DNA of 58,846 nt. Origin: Halobacteriales archaeon QS_6_71_20. GTDB lineage: Archaea; Halobacteriota; Halobacteria; Halobacteriales; Haloferacaceae. The translations under genes and the position numbers were made by a program. Positions 9,063 through 18,748 of the stretch are shown here, piece after piece; within the stretch, counting starts at the first letter, position 1, and the number at the start of each line of letters is the position of its first letter. The notes under the pieces are model-generated. The model saw only the letters and a list, made by a program, of their open reading frames with translations. It ran no database searches and was not told where the DNA came from. The stretch is taken from positions 1 to 58,846 of the forward strand of contig PXRU01000014.1 of the NCBI GenBank assembly GCA_003020945.1, in the 5' to 3' direction.

Positions 9063-10532
9063 ATGGTAGAGCCGATCGCGGACGGGGAGGTCGCACACAA
9101 CTACGTCGCCGGCGAGTGGCGCGAGGCCACCGGCGAGGAGTCCGGGCGGGTAACGAACCCGGCGACGGGCGAGGAGATCGCCTCCGTCGCGTTCTCCTCG
9201 GCCGACGACGAGGACGAGGCCGTCGCCCTCGCCAACGAGACGTTCGAGACGTGGTCGAGCACGGCCGTCGAGGAGCGCATCCAGCCGCTGTTCCGGCTCA
9301 AGCGCCTGCTGGAGGAGCACCAGGAGTCGCTGGCGGAGGTGCTCGTCACCGAACACGGGAAGACGAAGGCGGAGGCGATGGGCGAGATCCGCCGCGGGAT
9401 CGAGAACGTCGAGGTCGCCTGCGGCGTCCCGACGACGATGCAGGCGGGCCACCTCCCGCACACCGCGCCGGACATCGACGAGACGGCGGTTCGCCAGCCG
9501 CTCGGGACGGTTGTGGCGGTGACGCCGTTCAACTTCCCCGCGATGATCCCGCTGTGGTTCCTCCCGTACGCGGTGGCGACCGGCAACACGTTCGTTCTGA
9601 AGCCGAGCGAGCGCGACCCGTTCACGGCGAACCGGATCGCCGCGCTGGTCGACGAGGCGGGTTTCCCGGACGGCGTCGTCAACGTCGTCCACGGCGGCCC
9701 GGACACCGTGAACCGGCTCATCACCCACGACGGGATCGAGGCCGTCTCGTTCGTCGGGTCGACGCCCATCGCGAAGCACGTATACGAGACGGCCGCGGGT
9801 GCCGGCAAGCGCGTCCAGGCCCAGGGGGGCGCGAAGAACCACGTCGTCGTGAGCGCGAACGCGGACCTCGAGTACGCGGCCGAGCAGACCTGCTCGTCGG
9901 CGTTCGCCAACGCCGGCCAGCGCTGCCTCGCCAACCCCGTCGCCGTCGTCGAGGACGAGGTGTACGACGAGTTCGTCGACCTGCTGGTCGCGGAGGCGGA
10001 GGCGATGGACGTCGGCCCCGGTCTGGAGGCGGGAACCGACATGGGGCCGCTCGTGTCGGGGCCGCACCGCGAGTCGGTGCTGGAGTACGTCGAGACGGGG
10101 GTCGAGGAGGGCGCGGAGCTCCTGCTCGACGGCCGAGAACTCGACGTGCCCGAGGCGGGCCACCACCTCGGCCCGACGGTGTTCGGCGACGTCGACCCCG
10201 ACGCGACGGTCGCACGCGAGGAGATCTTCGGTCCGGTGCTGGCGCTGCTGCGGGCGGAGGACTTCGACGACGCCGTCTCGCTGGTGAACCGCTCGCGGTT
10301 CGGCAACGCGGCGTCGCTGTTCACGAGCGACGGCGGCGAGGCTCGCCGGTTCCGCCTGGAGGTCGACGCCGGCAACGTCGGCGTGAACGTCGGCACCGCC
10401 GCCGCGATGGCGTTCTTCCACTTCGGCGGCGACGAGGACTCCTTCTTCGGCGACCTCCACGCCCAGGGCGACGACGCCGTTCGCTTCTACACCGACGAGA
10501 CGGTGTACATCGAGCGCTGGCCGGACAATTGA
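9063..10532 (+). CDS. mmsA: Methylmalonate-semialdehyde dehydrogenase-like (CoA-acylating) aldehyde dehydrogenase
   Basis: NAD-dependent aldehyde dehydrogenase of the MmsA branch, which oxidises methylmalonate or malonate semialdehyde to acyl-CoA in valine, inositol or pyrimidine breakdown. 489 aa. Visible: NYVAGEWREA at the N-terminus, TPFNFPAMIPLWFLPYA (MmsA-type NAD site), SFVGSTPIAKHVYETAA, and the catalytic Cys in FANAGQRCLA. The usual catalytic Glu (LELGG in ALDHs) is replaced by QAQGGAKNH, as expected for the CoA-acylating MmsA group. Neighbours are not catabolic, so the physiological substrate is open. ATG at 9063 is the first start; the protein end ERWPDN is complete. Confidence 0.87.
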   Translation: MVEPIADGEVAHNYVAGEWREATGEESGRVTNPATGEEIASVAFSSADDEDEAVALANETFETWSSTAVEERIQPLFRLKRLLEEHQESLAEVLVTEHGKTKAEAMGEIRRGIENVEVACGVPTTMQAGHLPHTAPDIDETAVRQPLGTVVAVTPFNFPAMIPLWFLPYAVATGNTFVLKPSERDPFTANRIAALVDEAGFPDGVVNVVHGGPDTVNRLITHDGIEAVSFVGSTPIAKHVYETAAGAGKRVQAQGGAKNHVVVSANADLEYAAEQTCSSAFANAGQRCLANPVAVVEDEVYDEFVDLLVAEAEAMDVGPGLEAGTDMGPLVSGPHRESVLEYVETGVEEGAELLLDGRELDVPEAGHHLGPTVFGDVDPDATVAREEIFGPVLALLRAEDFDDAVSLVNRSRFGNAASLFTSDGGEARRFRLEVDAGNVGVNVGTAAAMAFFHFGGDEDSFFGDLHAQGDDAVRFYTDETVYIERWPDN

Positions 10533-10570
10533 GCCGGCGGAACGCCCGGCGCATGCCGTCGCCCGGGAGC

Positions 10571-10585
10571 GAACCGTTTTATAGG
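10571..10585 (+). promoter_or_regulatory. BRE/TATA promoter of the histidine kinase gene
   Basis: CGAACC followed by TTTTATAGG ends about 23 nt before the ATG at 10608, a textbook haloarchaeal leaderless promoter. Confidence 0.65.
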
Positions 10586-10607
10586 ATGAGGACACACCCC
10601 GGGGCAA

Positions 10608-12146
10608 ATGGAACACGACGGGGAGGGGTCACCCCCGAAGTCGACGTCGACCGGCGGGGCTCCGGGGGAGGTGCTCGACCCGGCTCTCCTCGACCGGATG
10701 ACCGACGGGTTCCACGCGTACGACGACGAATGGAACACGACCTACCTCAACGAGCGGGCGCGTCGGATCGTCTCCGAGGCGGCCGGCGAGGAGCTCTCGA
10801 CCGAGGAGATCGTCGGCCGGAACATCTGGGAGGTGGTCCCCGAGGCCGTCGACACCGAGATCCACGAGCGGTACCACGAGGCGGTGGAGACGCAGGAGCC
10901 GCTGGAGTTCGAGACCTACTACGAGCCGCTGGGGCTGTGGCTCGAGGTCCGCGCGTTCCCCTCGGAGTCCGGCCTGTCGGTGCTGTACCGGGACGCGACC
11001 GACGAGAAACGGCGAATGCGGGAGCTGCGGGACCGCGAGGAGACGCTGCGGGCGATCACCGAGACGATCGCCGACGCCGGCCGGCCGTTCGAGAGTCGGG
11101 TGAGCCGGCTCCTCCGGATCGGCGCCGAGATGTTGGACGTCGAGTACGGCACGCTCTCTCGGGTCCGAGACGACCGATACGTGTTCGAGGTGGTCCATGC
11201 CCCCGACGACCTGATCGCGGAGGGTGACACGGTCGACCTCGCGGAGACCTGCTGCGAGCGGGTGGTGATCACGGAGCGGGAGCTGACGCTCCGGGATATC
11301 GAGGCAGAGGCGCCCGACCTCGCGAAGCGCGACGGAACCACCGAGCTGGGAAACCAGTGTTACCTCGGCGTCCCCGTGATGCTGGAGGGGGAGGTGTACG
11401 GGACGTTCTGTTTCTACGGCCTCCAGCCCCGTGCCGCCCCGTTCGACGAGTGGAACGTGGCGCTCGTCGGGCTGATGGCCGAGTGGGTGTCGTCGGCGCT
11501 GGAGCGACAGATGGTGGAGGAGGACCTCCGGCGACAGAACGACCGACTGGAGGAGTTCGCGGGGATCGTGAGCCACGACCTTCGCAACCCGCTGGCGGTC
11601 GCGAAGGGACGGACGGAGCTGGCGGCCGAGACGTGCGACAGCGAACACCTGGAGCAGGCCCGCCGCGCCCACGAGCGGATGGACAGGATCATCTCGGACA
11701 TGCTGACGATGGCCCGCCTCGGGGCGGACGTCGACGAGACGGAGGCGGTCGACCTGTCGGCCGTGGCCGTCGAGGCGTGGTCGACGGTCGACACCGCCGA
11801 CGCGACGCTCGACGCCGACGACGCTCCCTCGGTCGTGGCCGACCGGAGCCGGCTGATCCAGCTGCTGGAAAACCTCTTCCGCAACGCCGTCGAGCACGCC
11901 GGCGACGACGTCCACGTCGTCGTCGGGGCGATCCCGGAGGGGTTCGCCGTCGCCGACGACGGCCCGGGGATCCCGGCATCGGACCGCGAGGACGTGTTCG
12001 AACACGGCTACACCGACAGTCGGGAGGGCACCGGCTTCGGACTCAGCACCGTCCGCGGGATCGCCGAGGCCCACGGCTGGACGGTCCGCCTCGCGGACAC
12101 GGACGCGGGCGCGCGATTCGAGTTCGCCGGCGTCGACCCGGCGTGA
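10608..12146 (+). CDS. Soluble PAS-GAF sensor histidine kinase
   Basis: 512-aa cytoplasmic two-component sensor kinase without membrane segments. Order: PAS domain (about residues 25-130, LLDRMTDGFHAYDDEWNTTYLN), GAF domain (about 155-300, NQCYLGVPVMLEGEVYGTF), HisKA dimerisation domain with the phospho-acceptor His in IVSHDLRNPLAVAKG (about 322), and an HATPase_c domain with the N box NLFRNAVEHA, G1 box VADDGPGIP and G2 box GTGFGLSTVRGIAEAHGW. Cytosolic small molecules, redox or light are possible cues; the ligand is unknown. No response regulator is adjacent, which is common for haloarchaeal kinases. Confidence 0.93.
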   Translation: MEHDGEGSPPKSTSTGGAPGEVLDPALLDRMTDGFHAYDDEWNTTYLNERARRIVSEAAGEELSTEEIVGRNIWEVVPEAVDTEIHERYHEAVETQEPLEFETYYEPLGLWLEVRAFPSESGLSVLYRDATDEKRRMRELRDREETLRAITETIADAGRPFESRVSRLLRIGAEMLDVEYGTLSRVRDDRYVFEVVHAPDDLIAEGDTVDLAETCCERVVITERELTLRDIEAEAPDLAKRDGTTELGNQCYLGVPVMLEGEVYGTFCFYGLQPRAAPFDEWNVALVGLMAEWVSSALERQMVEEDLRRQNDRLEEFAGIVSHDLRNPLAVAKGRTELAAETCDSEHLEQARRAHERMDRIISDMLTMARLGADVDETEAVDLSAVAVEAWSTVDTADATLDADDAPSVVADRSRLIQLLENLFRNAVEHAGDDVHVVVGAIPEGFAVADDGPGIPASDREDVFEHGYTDSREGTGFGLSTVRGIAEAHGWTVRLADTDAGARFEFAGVDPA

Positions 12147-12259
12147 GCCTCACCGGCGTCGGCTCCGGGGAGTCGCGGCGTCATCGTGCCCGGTCCGCGG
12201 CGCGTGCGTGTCGACCGATCACACGGTCGTGCGGGCGTCACACGCCCGCCCGGGGTTTC

Positions 12260-12273
12260 GTGACGTTTAAGTA
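12260..12273 (+). promoter_or_regulatory. Candidate promoter of tRNA-Ser and the ribosomal operon
   Basis: CGTGACG followed by TTTAAGTA (12266-12273) is a BRE/TATA-like pair about 100 nt upstream of tRNA-Ser. It could drive a transcript covering the tRNA and the rpsM operon, since only 19 bp separate tRNA and rpsM. Confidence 0.45.
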
Positions 12274-12371
12274 CGGCAGCCGAGACGTTCCGCACGCAGA
12301 CACTGCAGGGGCGCTCGGCCCCGAGTCCGGAGCCGTCGCGGCTCGCGAGGCGACGATACGGCACGCGGGGT

Positions 12372-12455
12372 GTTGCGGTAGCCAAGCTTGGCCCAAGGCG
12401 CTGGGTTGCTAACTCAGTGGCGCAAGCCTCCGGGGTTCGAATCCCCGCCGCAACG
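12372..12455 (+). tRNA. tRNA-Ser (anticodon GCT)
   Basis: 84-nt class II tRNA. Acceptor GTTGCGG pairs with CCGCAAC; the anticodon stem CTGGG/CTCAG encloses loop TTGCTAA with anticodon GCT (serine AGC/AGU). It has a long variable arm and the T arm CGGGG-TTCGAAT-CCCCG. Discriminator G, as for serine; CCA is not encoded. It lies just 19 bp before rpsM, so it is probably excised from the operon transcript. Confidence 0.95.
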
Positions 12456-12474
12456 CTGACCACACAGACAAGAC

Positions 12475-13011
12475 ATGAGTGCAGAAGAACCAGAGAACGC
12501 GCCCGACGCGGAGGAGGACGACGAGGACCTCCAGTACTTCGTCCGGATCGGTCAGACGGACCTGGACGGAACGAAGACCGTCGAGCGCAGCCTCAGCGAC
12601 ATGAACGGCATCGGCCAGCGCACGGCGCGCCTGGTGGCCGAGGCTGCCGACGTGGACCGAACCGCCACGTTCGGCCGCCTCGAACAGGACGACATCGACG
12701 CGGTCGTCGACGTCGTCCGGAACTTCTCGGAGCACGTACCCGGGTGGATGGTCAACCGGCAGAAGGACTTCTTCTCCGGCGAGACCGACCACATCGTCGG
12801 CTCGGACCTCGACGAGAAGCGCCGCCACGACATCAACCGGATGAAGATGATCGACTCCTACAAGGGCATCCGCCACAAGCGGGGTCAGAAGGTCCGCGGC
12901 CAGCGGACCAAGTCCACGGGCCGGACCGAGGGCACCATCGGAGTCAACGTCGAGGAGATCCGCGAGGAGCAGGCCGAGGAGGAGGCGGCCGGCGAGGGTG
13001 AGGGCGAATGA
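12475..13011 (+). CDS. rpsM: 30S ribosomal protein S13
   Basis: Head protein of the small subunit, contacting the 23S rRNA bridge and P-site tRNA. 178 aa with an acidic haloarchaeal N-terminal extension. The S13 core runs YFVRIGQTDLDGTKTV, then MNGIGQRTARLV (helix-hairpin-helix), HDINRMKMIDSYKGIRHKRG and KVRGQRTKSTGRT, the conserved basic tail. An acidic extension follows. Its end overlaps rpsD by 4 bp (ATGA). First protein gene of the operon, directly after tRNA-Ser. Confidence 0.97.
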   Translation: MSAEEPENAPDAEEDDEDLQYFVRIGQTDLDGTKTVERSLSDMNGIGQRTARLVAEAADVDRTATFGRLEQDDIDAVVDVVRNFSEHVPGWMVNRQKDFFSGETDHIVGSDLDEKRRHDINRMKMIDSYKGIRHKRGQKVRGQRTKSTGRTEGTIGVNVEEIREEQAEEEAAGEGEGE

Positions 13012-13532
13012 GCACCGGAACCTCCACCAAGCGATACGAGACGCCGAACCACCCGTACCAGGGCGAGCGCATCGACGAGGAGTCGGACCTGCTCTCCCGC
13101 TACGGCCTGAAGAACAAGGAGGAGCTGTGGCGCGCGCAGTCGGAGCTGCGCCGCTACCGCCGGGAGGCGCGACGCCTCATCGGCGAGGCGCAGGGCGACG
13201 TCGAGACGGCCGACGAGGCCGGCGCCGACTTCGTCGCGCGCCTCCGCCGGCTCGGCGTTCTCGACGAGGCGGACGCCATCACCGACGTCCTGTCGCTCGA
13301 CGTGACGGACGTGCTCGAACGGCGCCTGCAGACGGTCGCGTACCGCAACGGCGTCGGCAACACGGTGAAGCAGGCGCGGCAGTTCGTCCTCCACGGGCAC
13401 GTGGTCGTCGGGGACGCCCGCGTCACCCGCCCGTCGTACAAGATCGAGACCGCCGAGGAGGACCTCGTCGACTTCGACGAGGTCAGTCCCCTCGCCGACG
13501 AGCTCCACCCCGAACGAGCGGAGGGTCAGTGA
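13008..13532 (+). CDS. rpsD: 30S ribosomal protein S4
   Basis: Primary 16S rRNA-binding protein that nucleates body assembly. 174 aa. The archaeal N-terminus is TKRYETPNHPYQGERIDEE, followed by YGLKNKEELWRAQSELRRYR. The S4 RNA-binding fold is RRLQTVAYRNGVGNTVKQA RQFVLHGHVVVGDARVTRPSY (given here in two parts). ATGA overlap with rpsM upstream; its TGA directly abuts the ATG of rpsK, so translation is probably coupled along the operon. Confidence 0.97.
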   Translation: MSTGTSTKRYETPNHPYQGERIDEESDLLSRYGLKNKEELWRAQSELRRYRREARRLIGEAQGDVETADEAGADFVARLRRLGVLDEADAITDVLSLDVTDVLERRLQTVAYRNGVGNTVKQARQFVLHGHVVVGDARVTRPSYKIETAEEDLVDFDEVSPLADELHPERAEGQ

Positions 13533-13928
13533 ATGAGTGAGTCCGAATCCGGCGAGGCCCGCTGGGCCGTCGCCAACGTGTTCTCGTCGTTCAACAACAC
13601 CCTCATCACGGTGACCGACATCACCGGGGCCGAGACGCTGATCAAGTCCTCGGGCGGCGCCGTGGTGAAGCAGAACCGCGACGAGGCGTCGCCGTACGCC
13701 GCCATGCAGATGGCGGAGGGCGTCGCCGAGGAGCTGCTCGCACAGGGCATCGAGGGCGTCCACGTCCGCATCCGGGGTCCCGGCGGCAACGCCCAGAAGT
13801 CCCCCGGACCGGGCGCGCAGCCGACGATCCGCGCGCTGGCCCGCGCGGGACTGGAGATCGGCCGCATCGAGGACGTGACCCCGATCCCGCACGACGGGAC
13901 TCGAGCGCCGAAGAAGAACCGTCTGTAA
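13533..13928 (+). CDS. rpsK: 30S ribosomal protein S11
   Basis: Platform protein lining the mRNA exit region. 131 aa: [19 protein letters not shown] at the N-terminus, [20 protein letters not shown], then the conserved end [18 protein letters not shown], and [18 protein letters not shown] as the universal C-terminus. Starts immediately at the rpsD stop; 3 bp before rpoD. Confidence 0.98.
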   Translation: MSESESGEARWAVANVFSSFNNTLITVTDITGAETLIKSSGGAVVKQNRDEASPYAAMQMAEGVAEELLAQGIEGVHVRIRGPGGNAQKSPGPGAQPTIRALARAGLEIGRIEDVTPIPHDGTRAPKKNRL

Positions 13929-13931
13929 CCC

Positions 13932-14681
13932 ATGGCGGCAGACTTCGATGTCGAGGTAGTCACGCGGGACGACCGGTCGGCACGGCTGCTCGTGCGCGGG
14001 GTCACCCCCGCGGTCGCGAACGGCCTCCGCCGAGCGATGCTGGCGGAGGTGCCGACGTTCTCGATCGACGCCGTCCGGTTCGTCGAGAACTCGTCGGTGA
14101 TGTTCGACGAGATGGTCGGCCTCCGGCTCGGTCTCGTCCCCCTGACGACGCCGCTTGCCGACTACGAGGTCGGCGACACCGTCACCCTCGCGCTCGACGT
14201 CGAGGGGCCGGCGACGGCGTACTCGGGCGACATCGAGACGTCCGACGAACTCGTCGAGCCGGCCGACGAGAACGTCCCCATCATCGAGCTGAAGGAGGGA
14301 CAGCGGCTGGAGTTCGAGGCCGACGCGGTGCTCGACTCCGGGAAGGAGCACGCGAAACACCAGGGCGGCGTGGCCGTCGGCTACCGCCACCTGCAGCGCG
14401 TCTCCGTCGTCGGCGACGCCGGCGAGTTCGCCGACGAGGAGCCCCGGATCCTCCGGGGCGTCATCGAGACCGAGGACGGCGAGCTCGTCCACACCGACGA
14501 GTTCGGCGCCGACCTCACCGAGCGATACCCCGGCAAGGAGCTGGCGGTCGAGGACGTTCCCGGCGCGTTCGTGTTCAGTATCGAGACGGACGGGTCGATG
14601 AGCGTCGAGGAGCTGACCCTCCGGGCGGTCGAGTCGCTGCGCGACCGCGCGGACGAACTGGCGGAGAAAGTCGCAGTCTGA
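13932..14681 (+). CDS. rpoD: DNA-directed RNA polymerase subunit D (Rpo3)
   Basis: Assembly-platform subunit of archaeal RNA polymerase, homologue of bacterial alpha and eukaryotic Rpb3; pairs with subunit L. 249 aa, starts [21 protein letters not shown]. The alpha-like motif [20 protein letters not shown] and [17 protein letters not shown] are clear. No ferredoxin-like Cys cluster is seen in the inserted domain, which agrees with other haloarchaea. Position after S11 is the standard archaeal arrangement. Confidence 0.96.
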   Translation: MAADFDVEVVTRDDRSARLLVRGVTPAVANGLRRAMLAEVPTFSIDAVRFVENSSVMFDEMVGLRLGLVPLTTPLADYEVGDTVTLALDVEGPATAYSGDIETSDELVEPADENVPIIELKEGQRLEFEADAVLDSGKEHAKHQGGVAVGYRHLQRVSVVGDAGEFADEEPRILRGVIETEDGELVHTDEFGADLTERYPGKELAVEDVPGAFVFSIETDGSMSVEELTLRAVESLRDRADELAEKVAV

Positions 14682-14784
14682 CACCGATGTCGTCGTCCCA
14701 CCACACCCACCGACCGTTCGCCCTCGCGGCGGCTCCGACCGGCCAGCGGAGCCGCCGTCGCCGTGTCTCACGGACGGGGCCGAC

Positions 14785-14798
14785 CGAAGGGGTTAATG
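14785..14798 (+). promoter_or_regulatory. Promoter of tRNA-Leu and the L18e operon part
   Basis: CGAAGGGG followed by TTAAT (14793-14797) lies about 29 nt before the tRNA-Leu 5' end, the expected archaeal spacing. It suggests a second transcription start inside the ribosomal cluster. Confidence 0.55.
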
Positions 14799-14825
14799 GA
14801 CGGGACGGCGAACGACGGGACGCGA

Positions 14826-14910
14826 GCAGGGGTAGCCCAGTCTGGCCAACGGCGCAGCGTTCAGGGCGCTGTCCTGTAGAGGTTCGCAGGTTCAAATCCT
14901 GCCCCCTGCA
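14826..14910 (+). tRNA. tRNA-Leu (anticodon CAG)
   Basis: 85-nt class II tRNA. Acceptor GCAGGGG pairs with CCCCTGC; anticodon stem CAGCG/CGCTG encloses loop TTCAGGG, anticodon CAG (leucine CUG). Long variable arm; T arm GCAGG-TTCAAAT-CCTGC; discriminator A, as for leucine. Located between rpoD and rpl18e as in other haloarchaea. Confidence 0.95.
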
Positions 14911-14945
14911 CTCCCGTTCTCGAACACAACTCAGGAGCTATCAGT

Positions 14946-15302
14946 ATGAGTAGTGGCAAGACCAATCCGAGACTTCAGAACCTCATCGCCGAACTGAAGT
15001 CGGTCGCGCGGTCGTCCGATGCCGGCGTCTGGCAGGACGTCGCCGACCGACTCGAAAAGCCGCGGCGCACGCACGCGGAGGTCAACCTCGGCCGCATCGA
15101 GCGGTACGCCGACGAGGACGAGACCGTCGTCGTGCCGGGCAAGGTGCTCGGCTCGGGCGTGCTCCGCAAGGACGTCACCGTCGCCGCCGTCGACTTCTCC
15201 GGCACCGCCGAGACGAAGATCGACCGGGCCGGCGAGGCCGTTCGGCTGGAGGAAGCGCTTACGAACAACCCCGAAGGGACCGACGTCCGGGTGATCCGAT
15301 GA
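14946..15302 (+). CDS. rpl18e: 50S ribosomal protein L18e
   Basis: Archaeal/eukaryotic large-subunit protein related to bacterial L15. 118 aa starting [21 protein letters not shown]. Core signature [21 protein letters not shown], then [21 protein letters not shown]. Begins 35 bp after tRNA-Leu and overlaps rplM by 4 bp (ATGA). Confidence 0.96.
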   Translation: MSSGKTNPRLQNLIAELKSVARSSDAGVWQDVADRLEKPRRTHAEVNLGRIERYADEDETVVVPGKVLGSGVLRKDVTVAAVDFSGTAETKIDRAGEAVRLEEALTNNPEGTDVRVIR

Positions 15303-15766
15303 GTCTCGCCGAGTTCGAGGCCGACGTGGTCGTCGACGGGCGGGACGCCATCATGGGCCGCGTCGCGTCACAGGTCGCACAGCGCGCGCTCGACGGCGAG
15401 CGCGTCGCGATCGTGAACGCCGAGCGGGCCGTCATCACGGGCGACCCCGAGTTCACCCACGAGAAGTACCGCACCCGCGCGAACCTCGGCTCCGACTCGG
15501 GGCCGTACTACCCGAAGCGACCGGACCGCATCTTCAAGCGGTCCGTCCGCGGAATGTTGCCGTACAAGACCGAGACGGGTCGCGAGGCGTTCGAGAACGT
15601 CCGCGTGTACGTCGGCGACCCGTTCGAGTCGCCGACGTCGTCGCCCGACGACGACGCGCCGGAGGCGGAGGTGCTCGACGGCACCTCCCTCGACCGACTG
15701 TCGAACATCGAGTTCACCACCCTCGGCGAGATCGCCGAGGACCTGGGGGCCAACGTCACATGGTAA
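15299..15766 (+). CDS. rplM: 50S ribosomal protein L13
   Basis: Early-assembly 23S rRNA-binding protein. 155 aa. [19 protein letters not shown] at the N-terminus, [18 protein letters not shown], and the central [18 protein letters not shown]. The C-terminal ~50 residues (acidic, [14 protein letters not shown]) are a haloarchaeal extension. Overlaps both rpl18e and rpsI. Confidence 0.97.
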   Translation: MSLAEFEADVVVDGRDAIMGRVASQVAQRALDGERVAIVNAERAVITGDPEFTHEKYRTRANLGSDSGPYYPKRPDRIFKRSVRGMLPYKTETGREAFENVRVYVGDPFESPTSSPDDDAPEAEVLDGTSLDRLSNIEFTTLGEIAEDLGANVTW

Positions 15767-16158
15767 CGAACACGTCCGGAAAGAAGAAGACCGCAGTCGC
15801 CCGCGCCACCGTCACCGACGGCGAGGGGCGGGTGCGCATCGACTCCCAGCCCGTCGAGCTGGTCGAACCGGAGGCGGCCCGCCTGAAGATGCTGGAGCCG
15901 TTCCGCGTCGCCGGCGAGGAGCTGCGCGAGGAGGTCGACATCGACGTGACCGTCAACGGCGGCGGCTTCGCCGGCCAGGCGGACGCCGTCCGCACGGCCG
16001 TCGCCCGCGGCCTGGTGCAGCACCGCAACGACGCGGAGCTGCGCGACGCGTTCATGGAGTTCGACCGCTCCCTGCTGGTGAACGACTCCCGGCAGAGCGA
16101 ACCGAAGAAGTGGGGCGGCCCCGGCGCGCGGGCCCGCTACCAGAAGTCGTACCGCTGA
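15760..16158 (+). CDS. rpsI: 30S ribosomal protein S9
   Basis: Head protein whose C-terminal Arg contacts P-site tRNA. 132 aa: [19 protein letters not shown] at the N-terminus, [19 protein letters not shown] in the core, and the ending [12 protein letters not shown] with the basic tRNA-contacting tail. The ATG lies inside the end of rplM (7-bp overlap). Confidence 0.98.
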   Translation: MVTNTSGKKKTAVARATVTDGEGRVRIDSQPVELVEPEAARLKMLEPFRVAGEELREEVDIDVTVNGGGFAGQADAVRTAVARGLVQHRNDAELRDAFMEFDRSLLVNDSRQSEPKKWGGPGARARYQKSYR

Positions 16159-16170
16159 GGTGATCCGACC

Positions 16171-16365
16171 ATGATGATCCCCGTCCGGTGTTTCACGTGC
16201 GGCACCGTCATCGGCGAACACTGGGAGGAGTTCAAGGCCCGCGCCAGGGAGGGCGAGGAGGACCCCGCGGCGGTCCTCGACGAGCTGGGCGTCACCCGCC
16301 ACTGCTGCCGGCGAATGATGGTGAGTCACACCGACCTCGTCGACGTCGTCTCCCCGTACCAATGA
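16171..16365 (+). CDS. rpoN: DNA-directed RNA polymerase subunit N (Rpo10)
   Basis: Small zinc-binding RNA polymerase subunit, homologue of Rpb10. 64 aa, [20 protein letters not shown]. The zinc ligands are CFTC near the start and the adjacent pair in TRHCCRRMM, the atypical Rpo10 zinc-bundle. Overlaps rpoK by 4 bp (ATGA). Confidence 0.97.
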   Translation: MMIPVRCFTCGTVIGEHWEEFKARAREGEEDPAAVLDELGVTRHCCRRMMVSHTDLVDVVSPYQ

Positions 16366-16544
16366 GCGGAACCCTCCGGTACAACCGATACGAGAAGGCC
16401 CGCATCCTGGGCGCCCGAGCGCTCCAGCTTGCGTACGGCGCGCCGGTGCTGGTGGACTCCGAGCAGTCCGAGCCGATCCTCATCGCGGCCGAGGAGTACG
16501 ACGAGGGCGTCCTGCCGTTCACCGTCAGACGGGAGGGTCAGTAG
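16362..16544 (+). CDS. rpoK: DNA-directed RNA polymerase subunit K (Rpo6)
   Basis: 60-aa homologue of bacterial omega and eukaryotic Rpb6, needed for polymerase assembly. Starts [20 protein letters not shown]. The conserved helix [19 protein letters not shown] and the ending [20 protein letters not shown] are visible. It begins at the ATGA overlap with rpoN and abuts eno. Confidence 0.95.
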   Translation: MSGTLRYNRYEKARILGARALQLAYGAPVLVDSEQSEPILIAAEEYDEGVLPFTVRREGQ

Positions 16545-17756
16545 ATGACTCGCATCGCCTCGGTGTCGCTGCGTCGCGTGCTCGACTCGCGGGGGAACCC
16601 GACCGTCGAAGCGGACGTGCTCACGGAGTCTGGCGGCTTCGGCCGCGCGGCGGCGCCCTCCGGGGCGTCGACCGGCGAGCACGAGGCGATCGAGCTCCCG
16701 CCGGGGGAGGCGATCGCCGCCGCCCGCCGGCACGCCGTGCCGCGCTTGGAGGGCGATGTGCACGCCGGCAACCAGCGCGACGTCGACGCCGCGTTGCACG
16801 CCGCCGACGGCACCGACGACTTCTCGGAGATCGGCGCCAACAGCGCCGTCGCGGTGTCGATGGCGGCGTCGAAGGCCGGCGCCGACGTGCTGGGCGCGCC
16901 GCTGTTCCAGCACCTCGGCGGCACGTTCCGCGACGCCGACCGGTCGTTCCCGATCCCGCTGGGCAACGTCGTGGGCGGCGGCGAGCACGCCGCCGACGCG
17001 ACCCACATCCAGGAGTTCCTCTCGGCGCCGACGGGCGCGCCGTCGATGGCGGAGGCGGTCTTCGCCAACGCCGACGTGCACGCCGAGGTCGCCGAGATCC
17101 TCGACGAGCGGGAGGTCCCGGCCGCGAAGGGCGACGAGGGCGCGTGGGCGCCGGCCGTCTCCGACGGGGAGGCGTTCGAGATCGTCGACGAGGCGACCGA
17201 CCGGGTCGCCGACGCGCTCGGCTTCGAGATCCGCTTCGGGCTGGACGTGGCCGCCGCCGAGCTGTACGACGCCGACGCCGGCGTCTACCGCTACGGCGAC
17301 GTCGAGCGCACGCCCGACGAGCAGATCGACCACGTGGCCGACCTCGTCGACGAGTACGACCTCGCGTACGTCGAGGACCCGCTCGACGAGGACGACTACG
17401 ACGGATTCGCCGAGCTGACCGACGCCGTGGGCGACCGCACGCTGATCTGCGGCGACGACCTGTTCGTCACCGACGTCGAGCGGCTCTCGACGGGGATCGA
17501 CACGGGCGCGGCCGACAGCGTCCTGGTCAAGCCGAACCAGATCGGGACGCTGTCGGACGCGTTCGACGCCGTGGAGCTGGCCCACCGCAACGGGCTGGAC
17601 GCGGTCGTCTCCCACCGCTCGGGCGAGACCGAGGACACCACCATCGCACACCTCGCCGTCGCGACCGGCGCCTCGTTCATCAAGACGGGGACGGTCGGCG
17701 GCGAGCGCACCGCGAAGCTGAACGAACTCATCCGCATCGCGGAGGAGGCAGTATGA
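16545..17756 (+). CDS. eno: Enolase
   Basis: Interconverts 2-phosphoglycerate and phosphoenolpyruvate (Mg-dependent, cytosol). 403 aa, normal archaeal length. [19 protein letters not shown] at the N-terminus, [12 protein letters not shown] (catalytic loop), [18 protein letters not shown] (catalytic Glu region), [14 protein letters not shown] and [12 protein letters not shown] (metal ligands), [13 protein letters not shown] (catalytic Lys) and [19 protein letters not shown]. Ends with an ATGA overlap with rpsB, so glycolytic and translational genes are co-transcribed, as usual in haloarchaea. Confidence 0.97.
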   Translation: MTRIASVSLRRVLDSRGNPTVEADVLTESGGFGRAAAPSGASTGEHEAIELPPGEAIAAARRHAVPRLEGDVHAGNQRDVDAALHAADGTDDFSEIGANSAVAVSMAASKAGADVLGAPLFQHLGGTFRDADRSFPIPLGNVVGGGEHAADATHIQEFLSAPTGAPSMAEAVFANADVHAEVAEILDEREVPAAKGDEGAWAPAVSDGEAFEIVDEATDRVADALGFEIRFGLDVAAAELYDADAGVYRYGDVERTPDEQIDHVADLVDEYDLAYVEDPLDEDDYDGFAELTDAVGDRTLICGDDLFVTDVERLSTGIDTGAADSVLVKPNQIGTLSDAFDAVELAHRNGLDAVVSHRSGETEDTTIAHLAVATGASFIKTGTVGGERTAKLNELIRIAEEAV

Positions 17757-18502
17757 GCGAAAGCGAGAACGACACCGAAGAGGCGACCGAGGCCGAGGCG
17801 GAGGTCGAGGAGACCCGGCCCGCGGCCGAGGAGTCGCCCGACGACACCGAGGCACAGCCAGAGGAGACCGAGGAGGAGGACGCCAGTCCCCGCTTCGACG
17901 AGGACGTCATGCCCGACGAGGAGGCCGACCTCCTCATTCCCGTCGAGGACTACCTCTCCGCGGGGGTCCACATCGGGACCCAGCAGAAGACGCAGGACAT
18001 GGAGCGGTTCATCCACCGCGTCCGCGACGACGGCCTGTACGTGCTCGACGTGAGCCAGACGGACGGCCGGATCCGGACGGCGGCGGACTTCCTCTCGAAC
18101 TACGACCCCGAGCAGGTGCTGGTCACCTCCTCGCGCCAGTACGGTCGGTTCCCGGCCGAGAAGTTCGCCGAGGCGATCGGCGCGCGCGCCCGCACCGGGC
18201 GCTTCATCCCCGGGACGCTGACGAACCCCAAGTACGCCGGCTACATCGAGCCGGACGTCGTGGTCGTCACCGACCCGATCGGCGACGCGCAGGCGGTGAA
18301 GGAGGCCATCACGGTCGGCATCCCCGTCATCGCGATGTGCGACTCCAACAACCAGGTGAGCAACGTCGACCTCGTCATCCCGACGAACAACAAGGGTCGA
18401 CGCGCGCTGTCGGTCGTCTACTGGCTGCTCGCCAACGAGACGCTCGACCGCCGCGGCGCGGAGCCCAGCTACGCCCTCGAGGACTTCGAGGCCGAGCTGT
18501 AA
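17753..18502 (+). CDS. rpsB: 30S ribosomal protein S2
   Basis: Small-subunit protein near the mRNA entrance and head-body junction. 249 aa, of which the first ~55 residues are an acidic haloarchaeal extension. The core runs [51 protein letters not shown] and [20 protein letters not shown], all S2 signatures. Start ATG overlaps the eno stop. Last gene of the operon; a 22-nt perfect palindrome 38 nt downstream may end it. Confidence 0.97.
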   Translation: MSESENDTEEATEAEAEVEETRPAAEESPDDTEAQPEETEEEDASPRFDEDVMPDEEADLLIPVEDYLSAGVHIGTQQKTQDMERFIHRVRDDGLYVLDVSQTDGRIRTAADFLSNYDPEQVLVTSSRQYGRFPAEKFAEAIGARARTGRFIPGTLTNPKYAGYIEPDVVVVTDPIGDAQAVKEAITVGIPVIAMCDSNNQVSNVDLVIPTNNKGRRALSVVYWLLANETLDRRGAEPSYALEDFEAEL

Positions 18503-18539
18503 GCCGTCGACGCACCCGACTACTCCTTCGTCGCCGCGT

Positions 18540-18561
18540 CGCCCAGCGGCGCCGCTGGGCG
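18540..18561 (+). terminator. Candidate terminator: 22-nt perfect palindrome after rpsB
   Basis: CGCCCAGCGGC is directly followed by its reverse complement, forming a GC-rich stem without loop 38 nt after the rpsB stop. No T-tract follows, so a role in termination or 3'-end protection is inference. Confidence 0.4.
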
Positions 18562-18748
18562 CGCGCGATGACGGCGATATCGATCCGGACGGCGTCGACC
18601 GACAACCCCGGACGGAGTCGTACGCTCCGGACCGGATCGGCCGACCGCGGCACACGAAGACGACCGAGGCGGAGCTACAGGCAGACGCTATCTAATCGGG
18701 CTGGCCACACAGGAGCCACAAGAAAGCCGGTCGGCGCGGGCGTCCCGC

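Noticed and set aside
7071..10616. Very long minus-strand ORF (1181 codons) opposite gltX and mmsA
   Set aside because: A GC-driven antisense frame: Val/Arg/Asp-rich without domains, opposite two clearly recognised genes. The same applies to the 1230-codon frame at 44056-47748 and the 805-codon frames at 18675-21092 and 40417-42834.
12008..12463. Minus-strand ORF over the tRNA-Ser gene
   Set aside because: It runs antisense through the tRNA and the kinase 3' end and has no protein character.
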